Below, in pieces: positions 1 to 10,395 of a stretch of 64,000 nt of DNA. Location of the stretch: the NCBI RefSeq assembly GCF_958979055.1, contig NC_084887.1:33520620-33584619 (forward strand), read 5' to 3'. Source of the DNA: Alnus glutinosa. Lineage: Eukaryota; Streptophyta; Magnoliopsida; Fagales; Betulaceae. A program made the position numbers and the translations under genes. A model generated the notes under the pieces. The model saw only the letters and a program-made list of their open reading frames with translations. It searched no databases and had not been told where the DNA came from. Numbering within the stretch: the stretch's first letter is position 1; each line of letters begins with the position of its first letter.

Positions 1-1226
1 GATATCCTGCCCCTACCTTACTTTGACCATTCAGCATCATCAATGCATAACAAATTAAAACTGGTTTAATTTGCTGATATGATAACTTATTCATCTGATA
101 GTATTAATGCAAATTCATGTTTCGAGATGAATAAAGTGCTGTTAGAAGCAGAGAAAAGTTCGTTTTGCAAATTTTTTTTTTTTTTTTTTTTTTAATATTT
201 TGTGTTTTGAGTTATTTTCTAATTCTTTTGTTTTTCTGCTAAAAAAAAAAAAAAAAAAAAAAAAAAAACTTGAAAAAAGCATTATTAAACGAGTCCTAAA
301 TCTTTTGGGAAATTAAGAAGTATCGACTCATGATCATAACAAAACTTGGGAAGATCGAAAAAAAGCAAAATGCATGCTTGAGAAAAATTTAAGCAGCAGA
401 TCATGCAGTCATTCAAGAATAATTTTGGAAGAGCTAGGAATTAATATGGCTACATACACTTAAAATAATTAATGATGTTTTTACTTTGGACATCTTACAA
501 TAAATAAATAATTTGGAAAAGCTTCACTTACGGTTTTGCAATGTTATTAATTACCAAATTATCAAAAATTGTAATATGGATATTTTATTTTTTAGCCCAT
601 TTTAATATCTCATTCCCTTAGTATTTCCTATTAAATCTTAATGGAAGATGTCAAAATAATCAAAATACTCTTATTTTTATTTTTATTTTTTTAAAATGAA
701 AAATTGCATGGGTCATTGCACTGACCCATGGCCACTCGTTTATTTATTTTTATACATATTTTGTTTTTTTTTTTAAAAAAAAAATAATAATAATAATTAA
801 GGATAAATTTGTATTTTTATAAGTTTTACCGGAACTATAAAAGACATTTCACTTATTAGCTGTTTGAGTTAACGCAAAATCCTAACAATAAGGGTATTGA
901 AAGAGATTGAAAATAAAGTGGTGTAAAAACAGCTGGGATAAACTGAGAAGGAACACACAAATTGAATAAGAATATTAGTTCAACACACACAGAGACAAAC
1001 AAAATGTAAGTAGCTAGATGTTAATAGTAGTAATTATCTTTATCCGGTTTGTCTCCTATGAACTATATTTCCCAATCCAAACAAACAGTTGAGATATCAT
1101 GGTACAAGATTCATACATTTATCTTCCACTTCCGAGGCCGGACACAAATTAATGCTACTGCGAGGAGTTCACTGATCCATATAATGATAAACATGATCGA
1201 TCCTTTATGTCTCTCTTTTTTTGCAG
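1..1226. other. AT-rich non-coding stretch upstream of the UGT exon
   Basis: I see no UGT first exon here and no other coding signal. The stretch is AT-rich. It is either the inside of a long intron of the glycosyltransferase, whose first exon would lie before position 1, or unrelated DNA next to a 5'-truncated gene. The 3' end, a pyrimidine run followed by TTTTTTTGCAG ending at 1226, is a good splice acceptor. The frame happens to stay open from 1049 into the exon, but those residues do not look like a glycosyltransferase. Confidence 0.6.
130..300. repeat. Foldback element with poly-T / poly-A arms
   Basis: A run of about 22 T (from 172) and a run of about 28 A (241-268) face each other across a 46-bp centre. 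The outer flanks GTTCGTTTTGC (left) and TTAAACGAGTCC (right) are imperfect inverted repeats. The right end resembles the ends of foldback elements at 51001-51170 and 52628-52778, so these are probably one MITE family. Confidence 0.45.
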
Positions 1227-2113
1227 GAACTACAACAAAAAGCCAGCTGATCCACTTGGCACCAAACATGCCCACGATGAGCACAACAAACTTTGTTTGG
1301 AGCTGCGTCGGTGACTTAACCAGCCAGAAAATTATTTTCGAAGTTATTGTTAAAAACAACAACTATCTGAAAGCCGCTGACTGGCTGCTTTGCAACTCGT
1401 CCTCTGACCTTGAGCCAGCAGCATTCGGCATGGCTCCAGAGATTATACCAATAGGCCCACTTTTGGCAAGCAACCGAGGCCAGAATTCAGCAGGGCACTT
1501 CTGGCAGGAAGACACGGCTTGCTTAGAATGGCTCGACCAACAGCCACGACGCTCAGTCGTATATGTTGCATTTGGCAGCTTCACAGTTTTTGACCAGACC
1601 CAATTCCAGGAACTGGCTCTAGGCCTTGAACTATCAAACAGGCCGTTCCTATGGGTTGTGAGGCCAGACATCACCCAAGGAACAAGTTATGCATATCCGG
1701 CAGGATTCCTAGAAAGAGTAGCCGGCCGGGGAAGGTTAGTCGGCTGGGCACCTCAACAGAAAGTTCTGGGCCATCCTTCCATTGCTTGCTTCTTGAGCCA
1801 TTGCGGTTGGAACTCAACAATAGAAGGTGTAAGCAGCGGGGTCCCTTTCTTGTGCTGGCCTTACTTTGCTGACCAGCCTTCTAATGAGAGCTACATCTGT
1901 GATGTTTGGAAGGTTGGGTTGAAGTTTAACCGAGACGAAAGATCAGGGATTGTTACGCAAGGAGAGATCAAGAAGAAGGTGGATAAACTGCTTTGTGATG
2001 AAAACTTCAAAGCAAGGGCTTTGGATCTCCAGGAAATGGCTGCAAACAATGTCAAAGAAGGTGGCTGCTCTGACAAAAATCTCAATAACTTCGTTGAATG
2101 GCTTAAGGCATAG
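1227..2113 (+). CDS. UGT83A1: UDP-glycosyltransferase, UGT83A1-like, 3' exon only (partial)
   Basis: Family 1 glycosyltransferases move a sugar from a UDP-sugar onto small acceptors in the cytosol. This exon encodes the C-terminal 294 residues up to a TAG stop. It reads from the inter-domain region (IHLAPNMP, FVWSCVGD) through SVVYVAFGSF to a PSPG box of exactly 44 codons at 1745-1876. That box starts WAPQ, contains HCGWNS and ends ADQ; a final Gln is typical of UDP-glucose users. The exon follows a strong acceptor (TTTGCAG at 1226) in phase 1, where UGT83A1-type genes carry their intron. The N-terminal acceptor-binding half, normally about 160-170 residues, is absent. Either exon 1 lies before the window or the gene is a 5'-truncated copy. 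The exon itself has no frameshift or early stop. The UGT83A1 assignment is from memory of family sequences; the UGT assignment is certain. Confidence 0.9.
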
Positions 2114-2294
2114 ACTTTTATTTTCATGTTTAATTAGTTCAATCCTTCAAGCCTTCAACCTTGAGTTTGTCCGTTACGTTTCTTTCTTCTTCTTCTTCTT
2201 TCCTTAACCGTTTTACCATTCCTATTAGAGTTATTCCTGTCTTTGTATTGTTCTTCCATAATATATATATGTTGACAAAATTACAAGAGGACAG

Positions 2295-2480
2295 CACTAC
2301 AAGAAATCTGACCATTAGCGGCGACATTATGCGTAGACAGAAAAGTCAACACTAATATTCGATTATCAATGTGGACTTCTGAAAGTCCATGCCGATAGCT
2401 AGTCGACTCTAATTTTCAAAAAAATTAATATTAGTGTCGATAACAAAGTCAACGCTAATATATATGTCGTTGCTAATAAC
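2295..2480. mobile_element. CACTA-type transposon end (fragment)
   Basis: The sequence CACTACAAGAAATCTGACC at 2295 matches the classic terminus of plant CACTA (En/Spm) elements. It is followed by short subterminal motifs with GTCGA/GTCAACGC-like units (near 2319, 2350, 2400-2480), also typical of these elements. I could not find the matching TTTCTTGTAGTG end downstream, so this is a remnant or a very degenerate non-autonomous copy. No transposase coding is visible. Confidence 0.55.
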
Positions 2481-3175
2481 CTTGCCAGAAATTTTGCCGT
2501 GCACAAGTTGGCGTGGGAAAACAAATAGCAGCAAAAATAAACCCGTTTTATGCACAATCCTAGATTGGACCTTTCAATGGGTTCTTCAAGTATTATTAAG
2601 CTAGCTGGATAAAGTTTTTTTTTAGATCGGATGGAAAGAACCTTTTTTATCAAATCATTCTTCTGATGTTAGTCAAAAATGTATGTAAAAGTTACATAAT
2701 TTAAGTAAAAATTATATTTATTTTAGACAAATATCAATTTAATAAACTTGAACCGAATTTGAATTATGAGCCATAGGATAAAATTGGAAAACCACACATA
2801 TGTAGTCAACAAATATATATATTATACCCATATCATAAAAACCTATATATTCGTTCATTCTAGAAACGCTGTTAGATTTAGGTTCGTTGATTTCAACGGA
2901 TTGACAAGCGAGCGGCTGAGATGGACTAGCTTTCCACAATGAGGAAGCAGAGACTGAAAGGAACTTCTTCGAAGCTATTGAGTCGCTGGGAGATGCCGTC
3001 TTGGGTTTAGGCAGTTGTTCAGGTTTATTACGACAAAAATGGCGCCGTAATATAAAAGTTGCTTACGACTTAATGAAAGCAGCTACCAAATAGTGATGTT
3101 ATGTCGACACGTACAAACAATAAAAAAATAAGCCTCATTGGAATTTTAAAAATTGGAATATCATACATTCGGTAT
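2481..3175. other. Non-coding spacer, no gene seen
   Basis: AT-rich with a slightly more complex patch at 2935-3090. That patch has a GGCGCCGTAATAT motif and may be the decayed inner or right part of the CACTA element. No coding exon, RNA gene or terminal repeat can be supported. Confidence 0.4.
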
Positions 3176-3184
3176 ATATCATAA

Positions 3185-3957
3185 GAGAAAATTACAGTTT
3201 AGCCCTCTAAATTACCTCTCGTTTTGCGTTTAGTCCCACAAACTGCCAACACTCCGACTCCGACACCCTAAACTACCAAAACCTATGAAAAATGCCTCAT
3301 TTGACAAAATATTCCAGTATTACTCCTACTACATGTCATTTTTTAATTAAAAAATATTTTTTTTAAAAAAAAAAAAAACTAAAAACTAAATAAAAATAAA
3401 AATAAAAAAGTAAACTAAAAAAAACTAAATTTTTTTTTTCAAAAAAAAAAAGAGGAAATTGGGGTAGCATGTGAGCTACCCCAGTGGTCAGGGGGTGGCG
3501 CGCACCCACCCCCAGGGGCCAGGTGTGGCCGAGCGGCTACCCGCAGTGGCCAGGAGTGGCCGCGCACCACCCACCGAGCCCTAGGGGTGGCTTTTCGGGC
3601 CACCCCAAATGGATTTCAGGATGGCCCGAAAGCCACCCTTAGCGCTAAGGGGGTGGCGCACGGCCACCCCTGGGGATCGAGGGGTGGCGCTCGGCCACCC
3701 CCAAACCCCATATTTTCTATTTTTTTTTTTTAAAAAAAAAAAAAAGTAAAAATAAAAATTTAGTTTTTTTAGTTTTTAATTTTTTTAGTTTTTTAATTAA
3801 AAATGACACGTGGCAAAGGTAATATGGGTATATTTCGTCAAATGAGGCATTTTTTAAAGGTTTTGATAGTTTGATAGGTCAGAGTCGGAGTATTGACAGT
3901 TTGTGGGGCTAAACGCAAAACATGTGGTAATTTGGAGGGCTAAAATGATATTTTTCC
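3185..3957. mobile_element. Mutator-like MITE with GC-rich core, 773 bp, 9-bp TSD
   Basis: The ends form a long terminal inverted repeat of about 160 bp per side. The left end runs GAGAAAATTACAGTTTAGCC and the right end is its near-complement, finishing GATATTTTTCC. The element is flanked by perfect 9-bp direct repeats ATATCATAA at 3176-3184 and 3958-3966. A 9-bp duplication and long TIRs are hallmarks of Mutator-like elements. There is no transposase; the centre is a GC-rich palindrome-bearing block flanked by poly-A/T tracts. This is non-autonomous. Confidence 0.85.
3450..3712. repeat. GC-rich palindromic core (GGGGTGGC/GCCACCCC family), copy 1
   Basis: Repeated short units such as GGGGTGGC and GCCACCCC alternate in both orientations, giving many small hairpins (for example GGGGTGGCTTTTCGGGCCAC near 3582). 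The block is about 65-70% GC inside an AT-rich element. Related blocks occur at 13560-13800 and 15060-15220. Reading frames across it are artefacts of the repeats. Confidence 0.75.
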
Positions 3958-3966
3958 ATATCATAA

Positions 3967-4726
3967 TTTCATAGTCCTGGATCGTTCATTTGATTTTATA
4001 CTAATATACAAGTTGGAAAAAAAGAAAAAAAAAATAATGGTTTAAAAAATAAAAACCAAAAAATATAAGTGAATATGTTAAAGCTTTTAAAGGTTCCAAT
4101 TTACACTTGATTGTTTTTATAATTTTTAAATTTTAATTTAAAGAATAAATTATTAACAATTTGATTGAAAACTTCTAAAAGGTATTTTACGTATGATTAT
4201 TTTTTAAGAAAGATGAGAGAGAGAGTTTAAATAAATTATTTCCTTAAATTATTATTACCAAGAGATTAGTGTTAGGCTTAAAAAACAAAAATGTTTGATT
4301 TCATTTTCTTGTATATTTCCTGTTCATCTCCGTTTCAACTCCGTACAAGAAATATGCAAATCTACCATTAAATCAATGGGATCATACGTGGGTTACATTC
4401 CACATATTTAATGATAAATTTACAAAAGATGTACAAGAGATGTGTAAGAAAATGATACCAAATACTTCTTTACAAAAAATGAAAACATATATGTTACATG
4501 TACACATCTTTTTTCTAAATCAATCATTGAATTTGTAAAACCTATATGTGGGTATTTGTGTGTACAATAGATGTACAAATATCATTTATCAAATGAAAAT
4601 AATTTTTACAGATGGGTCTCACATGCATGAGTCTCACACCTATTGTGAGTGTGTGTACAATGTGTGTATGCAAATAACACAACTCCTAAAAAAATAGAGA
4701 AATGATATTTTGCCGAAATATGTTAT
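3967..4726. other. AT-rich spacer with foldback repeat at about 4288-4462
   Basis: The segment TTTGATTTCATTTTCTTG near 4296 and the segment GTAAGAAAATGATACCAAA ending near 4462 are imperfect inverted repeats, so a small foldback MITE of about 175 bp is likely. A second, weaker pair lies around 4545-4600 (GTGTGTACAATAGATGTACA). No gene is seen. Confidence 0.4.
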
Positions 4727-5011
4727 TTGCACAACTCTTACATGACAATTGCACAACAATGTTGTTGTGTCCAACATTTTTTTAAAAATGGATTTGATTC
4801 CTGCACTACACCATCACAACAAGTGCACAACAACCCCCCATGTGAGGGGTTGTTGTGCACTTGTTGTATTGGTGTTGTAAATCTAACATTTTTCTTTTTA
4901 AAAAAATTAAAATTAAAAATGTTGAACACATCATCATTGTTGTACAATTGTTGTGAAGCTAGCATAAACATATCTCTATTTTGCCACCCCATATGCCGAC
5001 ACAACTATTGA
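4727..5011. mobile_element. Foldback MITE with GTTGTGCAC-rich arms
   Basis: Nearly the whole segment is one large inverted repeat centred near 4847. The left arm carries ACAACAAGTGCACAACAACC and the right arm GGTTGTTGTGCACTTGTTGT, with complementary outer parts. The apparent open frames on both strands mirror each other because of this symmetry and should not be called genes. A related palindromic element is at 21830-22060. Confidence 0.65.
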
Positions 5012-5043
5012 TTACCTTAGTTTATTATTTATGTTTTTATTAA

Positions 5044-5080
<37 letters not shown>

Positions 5081-5293
5081 AAAAGGGAAGAAAGAAGAAG
5101 AAGAAGAAAGACAAAGGTGGTCCATAATTATGTAATAGGTGGCCAAATATTATTCCTAAAAAGAAAATGTATTAACTCCAATAATTGGGCAGCCAGTCAT
5201 GGTTCTTTTGGACTTTATCCTCATAATTCCTCTATTTTCTTGTTTCTGTATGCTTGTATAGTTGAATGTAACCCTTCTCTTTCCCATATTTGA

Positions 5294-5329
<36 letters not shown>

Positions 5330-8300
5330 AAACTCCAACCAAAAGGTGAATAACATATATATATAATCCAAATTTTTTTTCTCTTCTCACCAACCTCATG
5401 ATCTCTACCCTAACTACCACTCTCCCATCGCCACCATCACTCGAGTTGTCAGCCGTCCTCTTGGTTGGTTTAAGTGGGTTGTTTGATCACTCCCAGAACA
5501 GAAAAAAGGTATGTTGGCCACCCCCAATATTGATAGTGGTGGTGGGAGACTGGGGGTGACAGTAAGGCTAATAACAATGGCGGCGAGGCTTTGAAAAGAA
5601 AGAAAGAGAGTTTGATATTTTTAACATCCGGTGTTACGTAATAATCTTGTTCATTAAAATAAACTGCCAAAATTTGAGTTATGCACAACATGCAACTCTT
5701 GCTCTAAGTATTACATGCGATATCAATCCATAAAATTCATTATATTCAACTCGCATCTCATTCTCATTTTACTCGGCCGACATAATACTATTCATCAACC
5801 TTTAGATGAACTTCTATTGAAAAATGAAAAATTTAAAGGGCCGGTGGGCATCGCCATATTAGGCCTTAATCTCTTCAAAGCCAGTACGTATTAAGTTTCA
5901 CCCTGCATTAGAAAGACTAATCAAATCTGGCCGGTCGCGTTGAAGCCTAGGAGATCGATCATTACTAGCTGGCTCCACATAACACTAATAAAATGGCGGA
6001 TAGCTAGATTTGTCAACATCATGCATTAGGCATTAGCCAGCAAGAAGCAATAAATGACGTGGGGGGGTATATTAACAAACAAAAATAAAATGCTGGAAAA
6101 AGTCGCTCCTTTTTTTTGAGTGGTGGCGACGGATTAGCTACTGAGCAATGAGCATGGCACATGACAAGTGGCAGTGCTACAAGGTATTTGATTTCTGAAG
6201 TAAAAATAAAAATAGTTTTAAGTATGTTATATTTTAGTTTGTTTGTTAATCTTTTTTATATATGTATACTCGTAGAAAATTTGTCTTTTTATAATAGATT
6301 AAGAATTTATGATGGCCTTTCACCAACTTATGGATCAGATTCTAACATCCCTAGGCCAAGCGGTCCAAGCATTGAAGGCCCAAACTGATAGTTTAACTAT
6401 ATAGAAAAATATGGTATTTTTCTATACTTGTTATATTTGTTAAATTAAAAAGTGAAAAATAGGTCTATGTGATTTGAACTCTATTTGTTTAAGAAATATG
6501 GTTCCCTCATGTGATGCCGACATAGGCTGACATACGTGTTGATATATAATTAGCATTAGTATTAGGAGCAGTAATACATAGGGGTACAAACAACCGTCCT
6601 TCATTTCTCTCTTTTTTATTTTTAAAGCAAAATAAATCAAAATTTGTCCTTTGATGTGACATCAAAGAACAAATTTATATATTATTTTTATTAAAAAAGA
6701 CAAAAGAGGGTGATGGAGGACGGTTGTTTGTCCCCCCATCTATCATTTTCCTAGTGTTAGTATTCACAAAGAGATGGGTTGTTTCCGTTTGGTTAGTTTT
6801 TCTTTTATTCCACGTTAATGTAGTTCAGCTGCCCATATACTTGTTAAGGAACTAACAATAAGGTTGATTTGTGCTGGTTGGAAGAGACTCCTAAGAGTGT
6901 TAGTAGCATTGTACTTGAGGAACAATTGTGTCCCTAGATCCTCTTTGTTGGGATCAATTTTTCGTTGAGTAAATTAGTAATGAGATATGCAATGGTTACT
7001 CTACTGTTCAAAAAAAAAATGCTGTATGGAATAATCATTTGTATATAAAAGCAAATTACAGGATCTATTTTATAAAATTCAAATCACAAGTACAGATTTT
7101 ATAAAGATCATGTAAATAACTGACTTTGCTTCTTTTTATTTTCATTAAAAATCAGTTATTGAAAGGGAGGTTCATCAGTTAAATTCGTTGGACCGAAAAA
7201 CCAACTTGATATAATGTTTAGAGAGAACTTGTCAAATAATTTATATACATTTGAAATACTTATAATCGTAGCAGACCACCACGCTTTGGAATCCGAAGTC
7301 CACGGCAGCCTATTATATTCTATATGCCGCCATTTTCATAACTCAAATCTGTTACATGGTTCTTAGATCTAATATCAAATTATACAAACTTCAAGTAGAA
7401 CTCAAAAGTCTATATATACATGATTAATATTACACTTAATATAACAATATAAGATACTTAAAGATTGTAGCATTCTCGCACGTTAAAAGACATACAATTT
7501 TATGGACGAAATTGAAAGAACTTATTCCAACCAATAGGTTGATCAAATGCTTAATAAATTACATGAGGATGGTGGAGAAAGTCTCGGGCATCCTAACAGG
7601 CAAACACCCCTAAAAAATTGGCTTTTGCACATGGGTCTCTTGACTGCTGAGTGAATTTGTCACTGTCATCACAATCACAGCATGCCACAGCTTGGGAGAA
7701 GGACAGCAGCTCTGCTGTCCATTTCACTGAGATATTATCTGAAAATATCAGAATACCCTTCATTCTTTTGCAGTGGCAATGACTGCACCCCGCCATGCTC
7801 ACAGTGATAATGTCTCGGCTGCTAAATGCTGCCTATTAGATTCCAAATATTCTTCCAGTTTAAATTCTCAGAAAAGAAAGAAAGAGGTGCGTGCAACTCG
7901 TGGTTTAGATGTACAGAAAAAAGAAAGAGGCCCTGGCCCTGCTTGATGCAGATCGATTGTACAAACAAATAAGTTAACCAATTTCAATGGCTTCATAGTT
8001 CATGCATCCACCAAAAGAAAGAACAATTCCAAATCTCAATGCGAGTAGTGCTGAATTGTAGTAGTTCTTCATTAATCTTCCCATCCTAAGTTCTAACCAC
8101 CAATTAAAGCACTTACCTAAAGACAACGAATAAAGAAAAAAGTAGCTTCAAAAGAGAAAGAGAGAGAGAGAGTTAAGAAGATGGCAACCACTTGAGCCAG
8201 AGATCTCTCTATTAATTAAAAGTTCCAAACTTTCCTTTCCCCATTTTGTTCAACTTTCTCCCCAGCCAAACAGACCATGCAAAATATAATAACACCAAAA

Positions 8301-8344
8301 TACCCTCTCTATTTCTTAATTTAAATTATAACAAAGAAGATAAA
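5012..8344. other. Intergenic spacer, no gene supported
   Basis: Contains a poly-A run of about 37 (5042-5078), a poly-T/poly-A foldback (5297-5330), a 7-G run near 6061 and mostly AT-rich, low-complexity DNA. The part from 7590 to 7800 is more balanced in base composition and holds a small inverted repeat GGACAGCAG/CTGCTGTCC (about 7703-7722). I could not link it to a protein or RNA family. The part from about 8150 to 8344, with a GA-rich tract at 8156-8172, is downstream of the HLH gene. Confidence 0.5.
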
Positions 8345-8674
8345 CTATAATACAACATTGTTCATCCCACTAGACCCATAAAACTCAACGAGTCTCTGCA
8401 AGATCACGACCTGGGTCCTCAAGAGAACGATGTACTCCGCAGTTTCTTTAAACAGCTGGTCGGGATTTACTGTTTCACCATTGTGGGCTGGAATGAGGTT
8501 CTTGAGGGCCTCCAACTTGTCTGAGACCTTGGAGCACGTGCGCCCGCCATTGTTGAAGCTTCTCCGAGCTCTACAAGGACGCGCTTGGAGCCGTCTTCTT
8601 GAGCTGGTTCTTCTTGTCAGTCTTCTTCTTGTTCTTCTCAGCAAGGCTTTGCGCTTCTCTGCAGTTGAACTCAT
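8345..8674 (-). CDS. Small atypical HLH protein (109 aa)
   Basis: Single exon. Residues 1-45 are very rich in Arg (RRTRRRLTRRTSSRRR) and look like a nuclear-localisation type tail. Residues 48-100 form a helix-loop-helix: helix 1 SDKLEALKNLIP, loop with HNGETVNPDQ, helix 2 LFKETAEYIVLLRTQVVIL, followed by QRLVEFYGS. The classic basic region with the His-Glu-Arg DNA contacts is missing, so the protein probably dimerises with other bHLH factors rather than binding E-boxes itself. Compare UPBEAT1 and the PRE/IBH1 classes; I do not assign it to one. I chose the ATG at 8674. An upstream in-frame ATG at 8839 would add 55 residues, but that stretch reads like a GA/CT-rich 5' leader. From memory, a similar ORF is At5g39240. 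Confidence 0.8.
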   Translation of the reverse strand: MSSTAEKRKALLRRTRRRLTRRTSSRRRLQARPCRARRSFNNGGRTCSKVSDKLEALKNLIPAHNGETVNPDQLFKETAEYIVLLRTQVVILQRLVEFYGSSGMNNVVL

Positions 8675-10038
8675 TGTCGATCTCTCAGAGGAAGAGAGAG
8701 AGAGAGGGAGATGAGAGGTATAGTGTGAGGAGGACAGGGATCGGGCTATAAGTAAAGGCCAGTTAAGAGAATGCCACTTGGTTTGTTCTGTTTTACGGGA
8801 ATGCCATTCTGGCTTTCTCTGTGTTTTTATTCTTTTCATTCTTTTCTTTTCCGGTTATGGTAATTTTCCCAAGAGAGAGTGCTTTTTACTCATGGTTCTC
8901 AAATCTCATTTATCTTTATCTTTTGTTCTCTCGACTATTTAATATTTATAATATACTCCACTTACCCAAAAGAGAAAAGAGTGTAATCGAAAGAAAGAAG
9001 GATATCTACACTAATCACTTTTAATTTTATATTATATTTATAAATTTTAAAAAGTATCAATTTAATATATTTATCTTTTATTTTTATCTATAGATTAGAA
9101 ATTTTAGTTAAATCTTATCAAAAAATTTAAAATATCCATACTTTTTAAAATATATATATATATATATAATTAAAAATTGAGACATAAGTATTTTTATAAA
9201 TTTCATTAAATTTTGACAGTTTAATGGAGTTTCCTCCAACTTTGTTATGCTAACATGCTTTTATGAAGAATTTTAAATATTGAATTAGAAAATAACCCAA
9301 TTTTTTTTAAAAAAAATTAATAATAATAATTCCATTTACAAATTTGAGCAAGATAAATTAATTTAACAATGAATTCGGTATCAGAACCTGACAGTGTTAT
9401 AAATGTCCTAGTTTTTCTTTTTGAATGAAAAATCTTTTAGATATTTTTAATCTAGATTTGCTTTTACCCCTTTTTTCGGGTAAGGAGGACGTACTTTATG
9501 GCCCCAAGAGTTAAATGGCCTAGATCGTTTAATTGGGGCACAGTGTGTGTGACTGGAGGATCCGATTTCTAGGGCACCAGGCCCTACAAATATCCAGAAG
9601 ATATCTTGGCGGAATGAGATTGAGGACACCATTTCCGTGTGTAAATTGCAAAAGGGAAAGCGGGAATAGCCGAGCAGAGCACCACTTGCGGGCCAGAGAG
9701 GTAGAAAGCCTGCCCGTCTGCACGGAACATGTGAACTCCGGGACCTTTAAGTTCCTGATTCCTGGAATACCCTCTGAATCATGTCTACTTATAAAACAGA
9801 GAAATTGATTTTACATACCGTGTTTAACATTTTATCCACAATTTCGTATTCGCGTATCGGATTTGATTCGGTTTAATCCGATCAAGTACAATCATTCTGA
9901 TTATTTATGCTATCCAACGAAGGTATATCTATTGCATTATTATATATACTTAAATTGTAGATGTCCAAAAAAAAGTGTTAGCTACATTTGTGTTATCACC
10001 TTAAAATGACTAATTAATTTCTTTGCTTCTATAAAGTT
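8675..10038. other. HLH 5' leader/promoter and spacer
   Basis: A GA-rich tract at 8688-8712 lies just upstream of the HLH start, as is common in plant 5' leaders. Beyond 8900 the DNA is AT-rich with a short TA run (9153-9170). The block 9440-9800 has balanced composition, but I recognise no exon or repeat family in it. Confidence 0.45.
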
Positions 10039-10395
10039 TAGTTTTACCTAGTAACCAAGAAATGTGGGACTTAGCACTCATGACTATCTTTATAAACCAC
10101 TCACTTTACGTGGGTTATTCATCATCTTCTCAATGTGGGACAGAGTCATTACCAACTTTCCCCCCTTTAACTCCTGACGTCCTCGTCAATGCCACGTCAT
10201 GCGGTGCTCCAGTACTACATGGCCTCACATTACAACTAGGATCTAACACCATTTGTAACAGCTCAAAGAAAAATGCTGGTAAAAAATCTCTTATAAAAAA
10301 CCACTTTTACATAATAACTAAGAAATATGAGACTTAACACTTATGACTTTTTATAAACCACCCACTTTATATGGGTTACTCATCTTCTTTTTAAT
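10039..10395. repeat. Dispersed repeat with two copies of an ~95-bp unit
   Basis: The unit at 10039-10136 (AAGAAATGTGGGACTTAGCA, then TTTATAAACCACTCACTTTA) recurs at 10300-10395 with about 80% identity. Between them lie GTCCTCGTCAATGCCACGTC and a GGATCTAACACCATTTGTAA segment. This looks like an LTR or TRIM-like remnant of a family common in dicot genomes. No coding content. Confidence 0.5.

Noticed and set aside
4727..5011. Matching 88-94 codon frames on both strands
   Set aside because: Both are products of one inverted repeat (foldback MITE).
7593..7802. Cys-rich 69-codon minus-strand frame
   Set aside because: Looks superficially like a small Cys-rich peptide, but has no signal peptide, no family pattern and no supporting splice or leader signals.
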